The notes under the pieces were generated by a model. The model searched no databases, was not told the DNA's origin, and saw nothing but the letters and a program-made list of their open reading frames with translations. A DNA stretch of 64,000 nt from Gnetum montanum (lineage: Eukaryota; Streptophyta; Gnetopsida; Gnetales; Gnetaceae). Below, piece after piece: positions 33,820 to 45,130 of this stretch. The stretch spans positions 2,966-66,965 of the forward strand of contig MNCI01003794.1 of the NCBI GenBank assembly GCA_015680685.1. The letters run 5' to 3'. Every line of letters begins with the position of its first letter. Positions within the stretch are counted from its first letter, which is position 1. Made by a program: the position numbers and the translations under genes.

Positions 33820-35680
33820 ATGTCTTCTTCCCACAAAAGCCCATCTCTACCCAGGGTAGCTCAGGTGCCTCAACAATACCGAGTGGTATGTGCTCATCTT
33901 GATAAGTATGTATCAGACTTTACCTTCATCTTGCATCAAGATGAACTGATGTGGTGGTGAAATATGGAAGATAACATTGTGTTTCCACTTGATTGATCTA
34001 TTCTAGCAATGCTCTAGCTAATTTTAGCATGACACATGCTTCAACATCTCTATGGAGAATATGAGATGCGAGATCCTGACTTAAGGGATTATCATCCCAC
34101 TAAAGTACAAAGATTAAGGGATTGTCAGCTAGAGCACCAAAATGAGATTGTGATGGGCAAGGGGTTAAGCATATTTCCACCTCTTCTTGGCACAATTGAT
34201 GAAGGTGACCACTTCTTTAGTGATTCTCCTTTCTTTGACTTTGTTCAAGGAGCCCTCAACTAGAATGTGCAATCCACAATCCATATGACAAAAATGGATA
34301 TAGAGAAGCAAGTCAGGAAAAGGAGGACAAAGGATATCATGATCATGATCATGTTCACAAGCATCAAAGAAAGGATGATAGGTGTCAGCACGAAGTAAGC
34401 TCCCTTTCTTCTTCCCCTTCATCATTGTCATATTCTTCTTTCTCTAGTTCAAATCATGGCTGTAGAAGAAATAACCGTGATGGAGGTGACCGATGGAACC
34501 AAAACAATAGAAGGGATAGTTGGGATAGTTGCGATCAAAGACATGGGTAATCCAGAGAGGCCCATCATCAATAAAGGAGGGCTAGTAGAGAACATTATAA
34601 ACACTATCATCATGGCCTTGATGAACCTCTACTTGCTACTCGGGGCATGTCAAATATTGTAGAGGTTGTGAGGATTCCAATAAGGCATGTGAAGGATAGT
34701 ATAATAAAGAGGCTTAATATGAATAATATCCCTCAATTCAAGGGAGGATATGATGCTGATCCACAAAATCATCTCCAAGCCTTCCAAGATGCATGTGCCT
34801 TGTAGAATATTGAGAATAAATGGCAAAAGCTAAAATTATTTCCAAGGACACTCATAAAGGAAGTTGAAAATTGGTATTAATCCTTGGAACCAGAATTAAT
34901 TAGATGGTGGAGTATGATGTTGGAATTATTCAATGACAAATATCAAACGTACTCCCAAGTATCCAATCTAATAAAAAAAATTCAAGTGTGGAAACAAGAG
35001 AATCATGAGCCCTTGGATGCTAGTATTGGTCGATACTACTCTTTGTTGCATAGGTGTCATTGCCATGGATACTCTCAGCTTGATTATCTTCACCATATCA
35101 TAGATGGGTTGCAGTCTAAAACTAGGAAAACCCTTGGCATCTATGCCCAAGGGAGATTGATAGAATTAAGCACCCATCATATTTAAAAATTAATTAAGTA
35201 GGTAGCTAAGGAGGAGGGAGAACTGAGAAAATGTGAAAGTGCAGAAGAATATAATAGGGACCCTTCTATTCAAAAAAGGGGGTTCAATTTTGTAATAGTG
35301 AGGATAAATTTGCTAGAGATGAGGTGGTTAATTAGAAAACATTGCCATTACAAAAATTGCAATAAGAAATCATGACTAAGGTTAATCAGTTATGGAACTC
35401 CATGGACAATAGGTTTCAAGCTGTTTTAAAAATTGCTGAAGAGTCTAAGGAGCAAAGTGGTGAGCAGGAGTGTTGGAGGTGCAAGGAAGCTGAATGTGCC
35501 ATATCTAAGGGTAAAGGTAAGATAACTATAATAGAGATGGCTGCATATTGTGATTTAGATGATGATGATGGATGTGATGTATACTAGTATGAACATCCTA
35601 AGGGATGTTATCCAATTGTATCACACTTGCAAGAATTTGGGGTGTATGCTTTATATCCACAACTTGCACAAAGGTAAATG
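33820..35680 (+). pseudogene. Element C gag
   Basis: ATG at 33820 starts MSSSHKSPSLPRVAQVPQQY. The capsid region has LELFNDKYQTYSQVSNLIKK, LHHIIDGLQSKTRKTLGIYA and QGRLIELSTHHI, matching B, D and E. The knuckle position reads CDVY, TAG (35585-35587), then YEHPKGCYP. Many stops occur, several being TAA or TAG where homologues have Gln. Confidence 0.8.
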
Positions 35681-36379
35681 CCAAAAAGATTACCTTATCC
35701 ACAAGGAAATCCTTGATAGTTCCACCAACCACAACAATACTATCCAAGTGGAACTCTTTTGCAACCCTATGAATTGTACCAGTAGTGGTAGCAACCAAAA
35801 TCATGGGTATTACCATCTCCAAGACAATAATACCCTTACCGGCAACTTGGTCCCTACAATTACTATGTTCAACAACCTTTATCTCCAAGGGACTCCTTTG
35901 GTCATGTTGTCGCTTACCAACCTCACCACTACCCTCTTGAAACATACCAATTTCCCTATCTAAGGAGGGATGCCACCTACTACCCCCATGTACCTCTTGT
36001 CCCTACACCTACTCCTCCACCTCTTGCACAAATACCATCTTCTCTGTCCATGTAGGGTGAATTGATTGCACAACCACAACAAAGAAATGCTACGAGGGTA
36101 GTTAACTTGTAATCAGTTAACTCATCTAGTAGGTCAAAACCATGAACAAAGAAAAGACCCTTCTTCTGACCTCACAGTCCACCAAAGCCCTTAGACACAT
36201 CAATGGTTGGTAACCCTGCTCCTCTACCTTCCGTTGTTTCCTCTCTATCTGAGTCCCCTTCAAACAAAAATCCTTCTCAAGTCCATATTATAATGTTGAC
36301 ACATGTTGTATCTGATTAGACTCAAGCTAGTAACATACCCAAAAAGTTAGCTGATCCCAATAGTCCCCTAGTTTACTTG

Positions 36380-36680
36380 TAGATTGCTTGGAATGACTTT
36401 GGTTCTATTGTTAATTTGATCTCGCATGAGATGTACACAACGTGAAACCTTACTCCTTTAAAGAAGAGAAACATCTAGCTAGAATTGGTGGACCAGTCCA
36501 TCAATATTACATTGGGCCTGGTTGAGGATATCATCATCACCATCTGTGGATGGTCATACCCCACTGATTTCTTAGTAATCAAAGTGAAGAATTGCAAGGG
36601 GGATTTTCCAATTATTATGGGAAGGGGTGATCGAGTACTATTGATGCCAAAATGGGAATTAGAGATCTTTCCTTAGGGAT
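36380..36680 (+). pseudogene. Element C protease
   Basis: WNDFGSIVNLISHEMY holds the retropepsin acid in the position of the Athila-group D-L-G-S/A motif. It is followed by LGLVEDIIITICGWSYPTDF and KNCKGDFPIIMGRG, the typical flap and hydrophobic-G end block. The family function is to cut the Gag-Pol polyprotein. Frame stops flank it at 36379 and 36674. Confidence 0.75.
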
Positions 36681-37239
36681 ATCAAAAGAAAATGAATTTG
36701 GAAAGATCAAGAAGAAGAGAGTTCCATGTATCACGTATAGTGATTTAGAGTGCTATTGTGTGCAAAAGTTATGATCAGTAAAGCAAACATCTATCTCTGC
36801 ATGCAAGCAGTGTGCACTAGAAGTTGATATCTAGAGATGTTTGTATGTAGCTGCCATAAAATAAGAGGGTACCCAATGGTTGATAGCTAATTCTAGTAGT
36901 AGTACATTATGCATGGAACCTACTAAGGGCCTAATATATAAATATGTTGCAAGTATGGATGAAGTCGAACAAGTTTATCACTAGCTCTCTAAAGAAGAAA
37001 ATGATGATGCAATTGGGATGATTTGAAAATTCCTAACAATTTTAAATAGGAGCCACTTGAATTGAAGACATTATCAACTGGAATGGAGTATGTGTTTCTA
37101 AAAAATGAGAGGCTAGTTATCGTTAATGCCAAGATTGTTGCAGAACAAAAAAAAAAGGTTGATAAAAGTTATAGAGAAATGGTTAGTAGCCTTTTCCTTG
37201 TCATATTCTGAACTTACTAGGATAGATCCAAGAATATGT

Positions 37240-38010
37240 TAGCACTGAATATACACTAATCCTACTGTCAAGCCAAAATGACAATGACAACTGTGTTTGA
37301 ATCCCAAGTTAAAACAGATTATCAAAGAGGAGATTAAATAACTCCTCAAGGTGGGATTCATCTACCCTATTGCAGATAGTGAGTGGGTCATCCCACTTAT
37401 GATTGTACCAAAGAAAGAAGGAAAATGGTGGGTGTGCATTGATTTTTGGCTACCCAATATGGCAACTTTCAAGGATCATTTTTCATTGCCTCTCATCAAC
37501 CAAGTGCTGGATACCATTATAGAGCATAACTATTATAGCTTTCTAGATGGTTATAGTGGCTATAAACAAATCTAGATTGCACTAGAGGACCAAGAAAAGA
37601 TAACTTTTACAAGCCATTGGGGGACTTCTGCTTATTGAGGGATGCCATTTGGTCTATGTAATGCCCTAGACACATTTCAATGATTAGTTCTTAGCATTTT
37701 CCAACAACAGATCGATAGTAGGGTAGAAGATTTTATGGATGATTTTTCTAACTATGGAGCTATGTTTGAGCAAGCCCTAGACCATATTGAGCAGGTGTTG
37801 AAGAGATCTATCAAAACAAACCTCTGGCTCAATTGGCAAAAGAGCCATCTTATGGTTCAGTAAGGCATAGTATTGGGGCATCGCATCTCAAAAGCAAGAA
37901 TTGAGGTGGATCCGGAAAAAATAAGGGTCATTTAAAGAATAACCTACCAACCTAAAATAGTCAAAGAAGTTTGGTCATTCCTTGGTCATACTGGCTACTA
38001 TCAGTGATTC
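37240..38010 (+). pseudogene. Element C reverse transcriptase
   Basis: VGFIYPIADSEWVIPLMIVP, KKEGKWWVCIDFWLPN, FLDGYSGYKQI, MPFGLCNALDTFQ, and the catalytic box EDFMDDFSNYG (FMDD at 37732-37743, both acids present), then LGHRISKARIEVDPEKI. These are standard plant Ty3/gypsy RT blocks in order. At least five stops interrupt the frame. Confidence 0.88.
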
Positions 38011-38144
38011 ATTGAGAATTTTTTCAAAATCACCAAGTCATTGGTAGAATTGACAAAGAAGGATGCATTGTCTATCTAGACTCTTGCATGTGAAGAAGCA
38101 TTTCAATAATTGAAGAAAAAGATTATTGAAACTCCCATTCTTCA

Positions 38145-38525
38145 TGCACTAGATTGATCTAGACCATTTCATGTAATGATTGATGCATCAAATTATGCTT
38201 TGGGGTAGTGCTTACATAGATGGATGATCAAAAACATCCATATTATATTCATTGTGCAAGCCGAAGCATTGCAGGTGCACAACTAAACTACATCACTATA
38301 GAAAAGGAGTTGATGGCAGTGGTGTTTCCTTTAGAGAAGTTTAGGGACTATGTGCTTGGCTATAAAGTGTTTTTGTACACAAATCATAGCACCATCAGAT
38401 TTCTAATGAACAAACCAATGGTGAGTCCTTGTTTTAGATGGTGGCTCATGATTTTGCAGGAATTCAATCTCATGATGGTAGATTGTAAAGGTGTGGAGAA
38501 TGTGGCTGTGGATCACTTATCATGA
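38145..38525 (+). pseudogene. Element C RNase H
   Basis: After HVMIDASNYALG and a stop comes a 101-codon frame: HPYYIHCASRSIAGAQLNYI, TIEKELMAVVFPLEKFRDYV, TNHSTIRFLMNKP, ending VENVAVDHLS. This is the normal gypsy RNase H placed after RT, unlike the arrangement in element A. Confidence 0.88.
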
Positions 38526-38819
38526 CTAAGATGGGATGACAAGAAGAAAGAGAGCCCTTTATCTAATCAATTCCCTAATGAATCTCTCCTTATAGATGCT
38601 ATCAATGCAAAAATGCTCGATGAACCAAAATGGTATGATACCATCCCCACTTATCTGTCCAAGCAAGAACTACTGCAAGGGCTGGAAACTAGAAAGAAAT
38701 AATAGTTTCTTCATCGGGTCAAGCATTTCATAGAAATTAATGAAAACCTTGACAAGGTTTGTCCTGATGGCCTGGTACATTAGTGTGTCCCTAATACGAA
38801 TCAACTATGCATTCTTTAG

Positions 38820-39946
38820 GATGCTCATTAAGGTCCTGTGGGGGCCATTATGCTAGAAGACACACGACCATAAAAATCCTCATGGTAGGGTATTATTGGC
38901 CAATTATCTTCAAGGATGCACACCAATTTGTTCGTGCTTGTGAAAATTACTAGAGGGATGGTGGAATGACAGCTTGAATGGAGGGGACACAATACTGAAT
39001 GCAACCTCTTGAGCCATTCAATATTTGGGTCATTAAATTTATAGGTCCCATTTCACCTTTATCAAATGGAAAGGCATATATAATAGTCACATTTGACTAT
39101 TGTACCAAGTGGGCAGAAGCAACAGCCATCACCAACTGTACATCCACCACTGCTACTTGGTTTGTAGAAAAAAACATTGTAAATAGGTTTGGTGTACCTC
39201 ATGTGTTAATTTCTAATAATGGAACTAATTTTATAGGTGCCACTTTCCAAAAACTGATGCAACACTTGGGGGTTGAGCATAAACTCACAACTCCATATCA
39301 CCCCTAAGACAATGGTCAAGCTCAGGTCACTAGTCGGGAGATTACAAAAATCTTAACACATACCATTAGAAAATACCAAAGGGACTAGAGCACTAAATTA
39401 AATGATGCCCTTTGGGCCTATCGCTCCATAGGGAAAGTTCCCATAGGTTATTCTCCCTATGAGCTTATGTATGAAAAACTACCAATTTTGCCCATCCAAT
39501 CTGAGCTTTGTACACTCTCTATAGCTTGTGAGCTTGACCTAAATCTAAGTCTAGTGTAGAAATAACAATTGATGATCCTTAACTTGCTAGATGAAAATTG
39601 GTTAATGGCCCTATCATCCAACAAAATGCATAAGGCATTCAACAAGAAACACCATGACCTAAAAATAAGAAAAGTCAAGTTTCAACCAGGAGACAAGGTT
39701 CTCTATTGGAATCATGCACATGTACCCCAATGAACCAAATTTCAAACATTGTGGGAAAGATTTTACATTATTGATGAGACTTTTCCATCTAGGGCCATGA
39801 TCATCTACAAACTTGATAGCCCAAACAAGAAACAATTAGTTAATATTCAACAAATAAAACCTTTCCATGAGCCCAAGACAACCAACACACCAAACACCTC
39901 ATCAGATGGACAACTATACTCAAGCTTTTGGATCTCTCCCTTCTAA
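38820..39946 (+). pseudogene. Element C integrase, catalytic triad lost
   Basis: The zinc-finger end reads VGYYWPIIFKDAHQFVRACE with the second Cys of the CxxC pair changed to Tyr. The core has WVIKFIGPISPLSNGKAY (first Asp replaced by Lys), LISNNGTNFIGATFQ (second Asp replaced by Asn) and NGQAQVTSREI (Glu replaced by Gln). The C-terminal part has FQPGDKVLYWNH and ends PFHEPKTTNTPNTSSDGQL. The frame is broken several times (for example at 39305). Confidence 0.87.
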
Positions 39947-41974
39947 CTTAGTCATTGGGAGATGGCCACCCATACTAACACCTAAGGTGGCTCCTCATTT
40001 TTTGACTTTTTTTTTCCACCATTTTGATTTTACAACTTTTTATTTTCATCTTCTTTGTTTTACATTTTTATTTTACATATTTGTATTTTTAAAGGTTATT
40101 GGTCTTCTCTTAGTTTTTGTTTTACACCATCATTAATATATGCAATATTTATTATCTTCTTTTTTACTTTCTTTTATGGTTATGTTTGTTTTTGTTTGAT
40201 GTGTTTCTCTACTTTTTCTGCTAATAAGGTAGTAGGTACAATGGTAATGCAGTACTCGATGGTGATATGCTTCATTTGTAATTTGATTGTTGATGTATAG
40301 TTTCTAACTTTGAATGTTGTTACTAATGATTGGGACATGGTTTCGTTTCATGTAATAGGCAGTGATTTCACATCATCCACCTATCCACATACTCTATGGT
40401 TTTTATTGTTTTAGAAGTGTGCAGTCTCTTCTTCATTAATGAAACTTTAATAAATTGGTGACTTGTGTAGTTTCCAGAATTGGAAAGGAATCAAAGGTTT
40501 GGACAGGGTGTGGCTTCAAAGGGATGCAATATTCTTTGTGTTTTTCTATTTTTCTATGTGTAGGAGTGTTCTCATAAGCTTCTCACCATTCTACATCATT
40601 TCATAATAGAAATTCAAATAAGTCCTTGCATGGTGTGGTCCTCATCACAAAAAAATAAACGAAAAGGATGAGGATTCAAAGCACACCCCTTGGAAAAAAT
40701 AAATGCAAAAAATGCATGGGTCTTTGCATGGTGTGGTTCCCATTGAAAAAAAAATGGAAAGTCAAAGCACACCCATTAGACCATATAAAAAGGCTACAAG
40801 CATTGGTTATGAGACTTGTCTTGTCTCCTCTAACTAAGGCCCTTTCTTACTTCCTACCTTCACTTCAATTTGGAATGGTGGTTGTTTTGTGGGAGCATTC
40901 TTGTATCTCATGGGATGGACTAGCCTTAGAATGTCAATGTGAAGTCACTGAAAGTGGTTGGTTTTGACCTGGACTGAGGATGGATCCTACCAAGTCAATT
41001 AATCACAAACTCCACAAGGAACTGTATGTGACCATAATTAGGAACTCCATTTCCCTTTCTTTGTCATCCATCTATGCTTTCCATGCTTCACCTCACTATT
41101 GGTTTCATGTTTTGATTCAATGTTCTAGTTTGATGTGATGGGTTTCTCAGTTAGTTACTTTTGGGTTTTTGTACTTAACTTTTTTTAACCATTAATAATC
41201 CATGGTGCCCATGAACTCTGTGGTTTGAAGTTATGCAAGGGCATAAAAGGCCTGTGCCTACTTTTGAGAGGACCCACTTGCATGTCTTTTGATTTGGTTA
41301 AGTTAAGTTCTTTACCCTTAGACATTGTTACATTAAAATTCTTTTTATTTACCCCATTCATGTCATCCAATTGTACACATCTCCAAAAATATTTGTAATG
41401 AAATCCTTTGTATTGTTGTGAATACCCTCTTTTTAGTATTCCTTATGTTAAGCTTTTTATAAATTTTATGGATCGCTTCTCTTACTTAACCCATTCGTCA
41501 GTCTTTCCACTAACGATATTAAGCAATCAATCTATCACAATCACAACTTGGCTAGATAAAATCATTGACAAGACAAGGTATTTAGTCATTATTTGTTGCA
41601 CTATATACTAATCCTTGGTTTTATTGTGATTGCAGTGCAAAGTGTGGACTGGAAGCAGGATTGTCGTCACCAAGAAAGATTTAACCATATCATTCACAGG
41701 AGATTGTTCATGGCCGCTAAATCTCTTCTACCTCTCCCTTATTCTTCTATTTTCAAGAGGGTTTGGATGTCCTTTGGATCCATTGGTGTTCTTTCCTAAT
41801 GTCATGAACACCCAATGTTGTACACCATTGTAATATTGTATACTCAGACACTTTTGTATTTGTCTATTTCTTTGTGTCACTCTACATATCAGTGAGATAA
41901 GTTCACACCCCCTATTATATTTTGTTAGGGTCTTGTTCCTCTTCTTTTGCACTCAAGAATGAGTTTTCATTCAG
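39947..41974 (+). other. Element C 3' non-coding region
   Basis: T-rich start, then blocks colinear with B 24150-26060. It includes CTATATACTAATCC and an acceptor-like TGATTGCAG ending at 41635, the same place where B and E begin their 3' ORF. Only about 350 bp follows before the polypurine tract, so the 3' ORF is deleted or was never present. Confidence 0.65.
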
Positions 41975-41985
41975 TCATGGGGGTA
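41975..41985 (+). other. Element C polypurine tract
   Basis: TCATGGGGGTA directly before the 3' LTR start TGATAAATC. Confidence 0.7.
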
Positions 41986-42858
41986 TGATAAATCATGTTT
42001 TTCATATTCTTCGATATTGGGGTGGCTACGATATCGGGTACGCAATATCACGGCCCAAGATGCAATATCGTACATTCGATATCGTAGGATTGCTCCTAGG
42101 TCTACAAATATAGCACCCAGGCACACAATTGAGAGTAAGTTTTTGGCAGTCAAGTAGTGAAACTCATGCAATTTGTTTATTTGAAAGTTTGAATATTTTC
42201 CAAGTGCTTGCAGTGGGAGATCTAAGTGTGAACAGATCTTTGTTCAAGAATTGATGTACTTGAGCACATCATTATGTTGGCAATAAAGATGAACTCTTTG
42301 ATCCATTCCTTGCAGCACTTGAGACTTTATTTCTTATGCATTTTTTATATTGTTATTTCATGCAATTTACATTAATTTTATTTATGCAGTAATTAATTTT
42401 TATTAATTAAGAAATTTATTAAGATACACAAGCACAACCCCTTTGAGCATATGTGTGACACTTGGTAGCTCAAAAATAACTAGTGTTTGATAGCCTAGTA
42501 GTGTTTGCACAATGTTTAGGATGTATCTAGGAAGTGGGAATAGTTAGTTATGTTAGGCTAGATTATGCTATAGTTTACTTTGTAATTAATCACTCTTACT
42601 TTTAATTACTCTTGCTTTTATTCTTGTTCTAGGTGAGTAATTCCAGAAAAAAAAATAATAAAAATCTTATGCCTCAGACAGGCTTAACCATACAATTGCA
42701 TTCCACAAGTGGGATTGGAAAGATAACGAATGAACAACATGCACACACTATTTAGCTTTAGTGTACTTAGTAATTATAGTCTAGAAAATTCAACCGGATC
42801 ACATGTGAACACCTATGATTCGTATGGTTGGGTGTAGGGTTACCTTGTTGCTCATCAG
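41986..42858 (+). repeat. Element C 3' LTR
   Basis: 873 bp, colinear with the 5' copy. The TATA box is mutated to TACAAATATA at about 42104. The CGATATC motifs are better preserved than in the 5' copy (for example ACGATATCGG near 42030). Confidence 0.9.
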
Positions 42859-43018
42859 TTGTGGTGTTCTTTAAACTATTTTTTGAGGAAACAAAGCCTA
42901 GAGATGTGCAAGGATTCTACCCTTTGAGTGTGAAGCTACCCAAGTTCAGGAACCATGTAAAAATTGGTATGAAGTTTTAATTATTTTGATTGTTTTATTT
43001 GAAAAACTTATTCAATCC

Positions 43019-45130
43019 CTCTTCTAAGTTCTTAATCCTCATCTCTAGTTTACTATCTTCCTCTTCATCATGAACATCTAATTCTAATGAAGATAGAAAA
43101 AGGTATGAAGATAGAGCTTCACTAAGGGATCATGATAGAGATAGAAATAGGGTTAAAAAATAATAGATAAGGTATCAAAGGGAGTATAGACAAAACCATC
43201 ACTGTTAGAAAAGTAGAAATAGAAATTATAAACATGACATATTTACTGATGGTGAACCCTTTTTGGCTACTAGAATCATGATACAGATCAAGAAAGTAAT
43301 GATAATACCTCATAGGCATCAAAGGGAAAGTCGCATCAAATATCTTGATATGAATAACATTTCTAAATTTGAGGGAGATTAATTTTGATCCACCACATCA
43401 TTTAAAAGACTTCCATGATTTCTGTGCCTTGCAAAATATCCAAAGTAAGTGGAAAAAGCTTAAGTTCTTTTTTATGATGCTAAAAGAAGAAGCTAAAAGT
43501 TGTAGAGACCATTGGAACTAGATTCAATCCATTGGTGGTCCATAGTGCTTAAGATCTTCAACAAAAAAAATACCAAAATATTTAAGAATGTTCAACCTAA
43601 GAAAACAAAACCAAGGATGGAAGTAAAAAACCATGAATCCATGTATGCATCCTTGGCTAGATATTGTTCTCTATTGGATAGATGCCTAGTTCATGGATTT
43701 TCATAGAAAGAGGAGCTTCATCACATCATAGATGAGATTCATAACAACATGAGTTATACTTTGGGGATCTATGACCAAGGAATATCATTAGAGTTAAAAG
43801 TCCATCAAATACAAAGGTTGATTTATCATGTGACAAAAGAAGAAGAACAATTGTGTAAAAGAGAGACTGTAAAGAAATATAAGTAGGATTAAACTCTTCA
43901 CAAGAGGAAGGTCCATATTTATGATTGGGAAAAAAGGTAGTTCTTGATGAGTTAATTTCACATAAAACCTTGTGTATGCAAAAGTATATCATTGAGATTG
44001 AAGCAAGGTTAGATAAGATGTGGGAGCTGATGATAAAAAATTACAACCAACTTGAAAATCATAGAGGAGAAGGTAAAGGAAATAGGATCAAGTCATCAAA
44101 ACAAGAAGAGGAAGAAGAATAAGGAAATAGGTAATGACACTTATAAAAAAAAAAGGAAAAATGGATGTAGTAGAAGAGGTTGCAAACTCAAATTCAAAGG
44201 AGGGAGATGGATGTGACATTTCTTAATATGAACATCCAAAGGGCTATTACCCAATTATGTTACATCTACAAGAGATTGGGGCTTTCTATTTGAATCCCAA
44301 GTTCATGAAAAAGAAAATTCCTAAGAAAGTACCTTATCAACCAAGAAATTATAGATAGTCCTACAATCAACAATACTATCTAAGTAGGACTCCTTCTCAA
44401 CCTCAAGAATATTATCAACAATAATGGGAAAACTTGTAGTCTTAGGAGATACCATCACTCAACCAGCAATATCCCTAGTGCCATCTAGATCCTTATGGAT
44501 ATTATGTTTAAAAAACTATTTTTTGTAATGGTTCTACTTCCCATGCCTCAACTTACTACTACTACCATCCTTAATATCATCAACCTACAAAATCTCCTAT
44601 GGGTTCAGCATCCCATGCCTCTCATCATCTATCACATCGTCAATACTGTCATACTCTCCTCCAACATATGTCGCCACCAACAATGTAAAAAGGATTGGCA
44701 ATACAACCTCAATAGAATAATTACACTTGTGTTATAAACATACAAGTGAATGATAATGTTAGTAGATTTGAGTATAAGTCTCAAAAACATCCTTTCTTCA
44801 AGATAGTTTCCACACAAATGAATAAAACTAGTAGACCTAGTAGCTCATCAACACTAGTGCAAGGCCAATGTAGTGCAACTTTCTTTCTCACAAAAAACAA
44901 TGTTTTCTAATCTTACACAATAGCCAATAACCATTACCACTTCAATACAAAACATAAAAGATGAACCCATCAGTGTGAAGAGACATAAAATTTCATGCAT
45001 TACTAATAATAATAAAGGGTGCAGTTGTGGACTAAAAGTTTAAAATGTTAATAGATCCTTATATCAATACATAACAAACTTGAGGAACAAGTATGTGTGT
45101 AAAACTATATCTACAAAATAGCCACTAAAT
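43019..45130 (+). pseudogene. Element D gag, 3' fragment
   Basis: Gag resumes after the insert. LELDSIHWWSIVLKIFNKK, ASLARYCSLLDRCLVHGFS and LHHIIDEIHNNMSYTLGIY match B and C. The knuckle reads CDIS, TAA (44224-44226), YEHPKGYYP. A Pro/Thr-rich linker and KGCSCGLKV follow as in B (KGCKC at 23925). Frames are heavily broken. Confidence 0.75.

Larger units (their letters stand above)
32775..42858 (+). mobile_element. Element C: gypsy-type element with gag and pol, nested in D
   Basis: LTRs at 32775-33663 and 41986-42858 start TGATAAAT and end ACTCATCA/GCTCATCA. A perfect target duplication GTTGT lies at 32770-32774 and 42859-42863. In order: PBS, gag, protease, RT, RNase H, integrase, a 3' non-coding region and PPT. 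This is the only member of its family here that retains pol. All reading frames carry many stops. Domain order PR-RT-RH-INT is conventional and the motifs are Athila/Tat-like. It lacks the long 3' ORF of B and E. Confidence 0.93.
32034..43018 (+). mobile_element. About 0.93-kb insert in element D gag, itself split by element C
   Basis: Without element C (32775-42858), about 900 bp of sequence unrelated to the family interrupts gag exactly where element B is continuous (about 21985). CCTCT occurs at both edges (32029-32033 and 43019-43023). The insert starts TGGTATGTC and has TATAAAAC at about 32461 and T-rich downstream sequence like an LTR promoter/R region. A solo LTR is the likely reading, but its right end (TTCAATC) lacks the expected CA. 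Confidence 0.4.

Noticed and set aside
35585-35587. Programmed stop-codon readthrough in Gag as a firm call
   Set aside because: The stop sits inside the zinc knuckle, frames are decayed elsewhere and C-to-T decay explains it. Kept only as a question.
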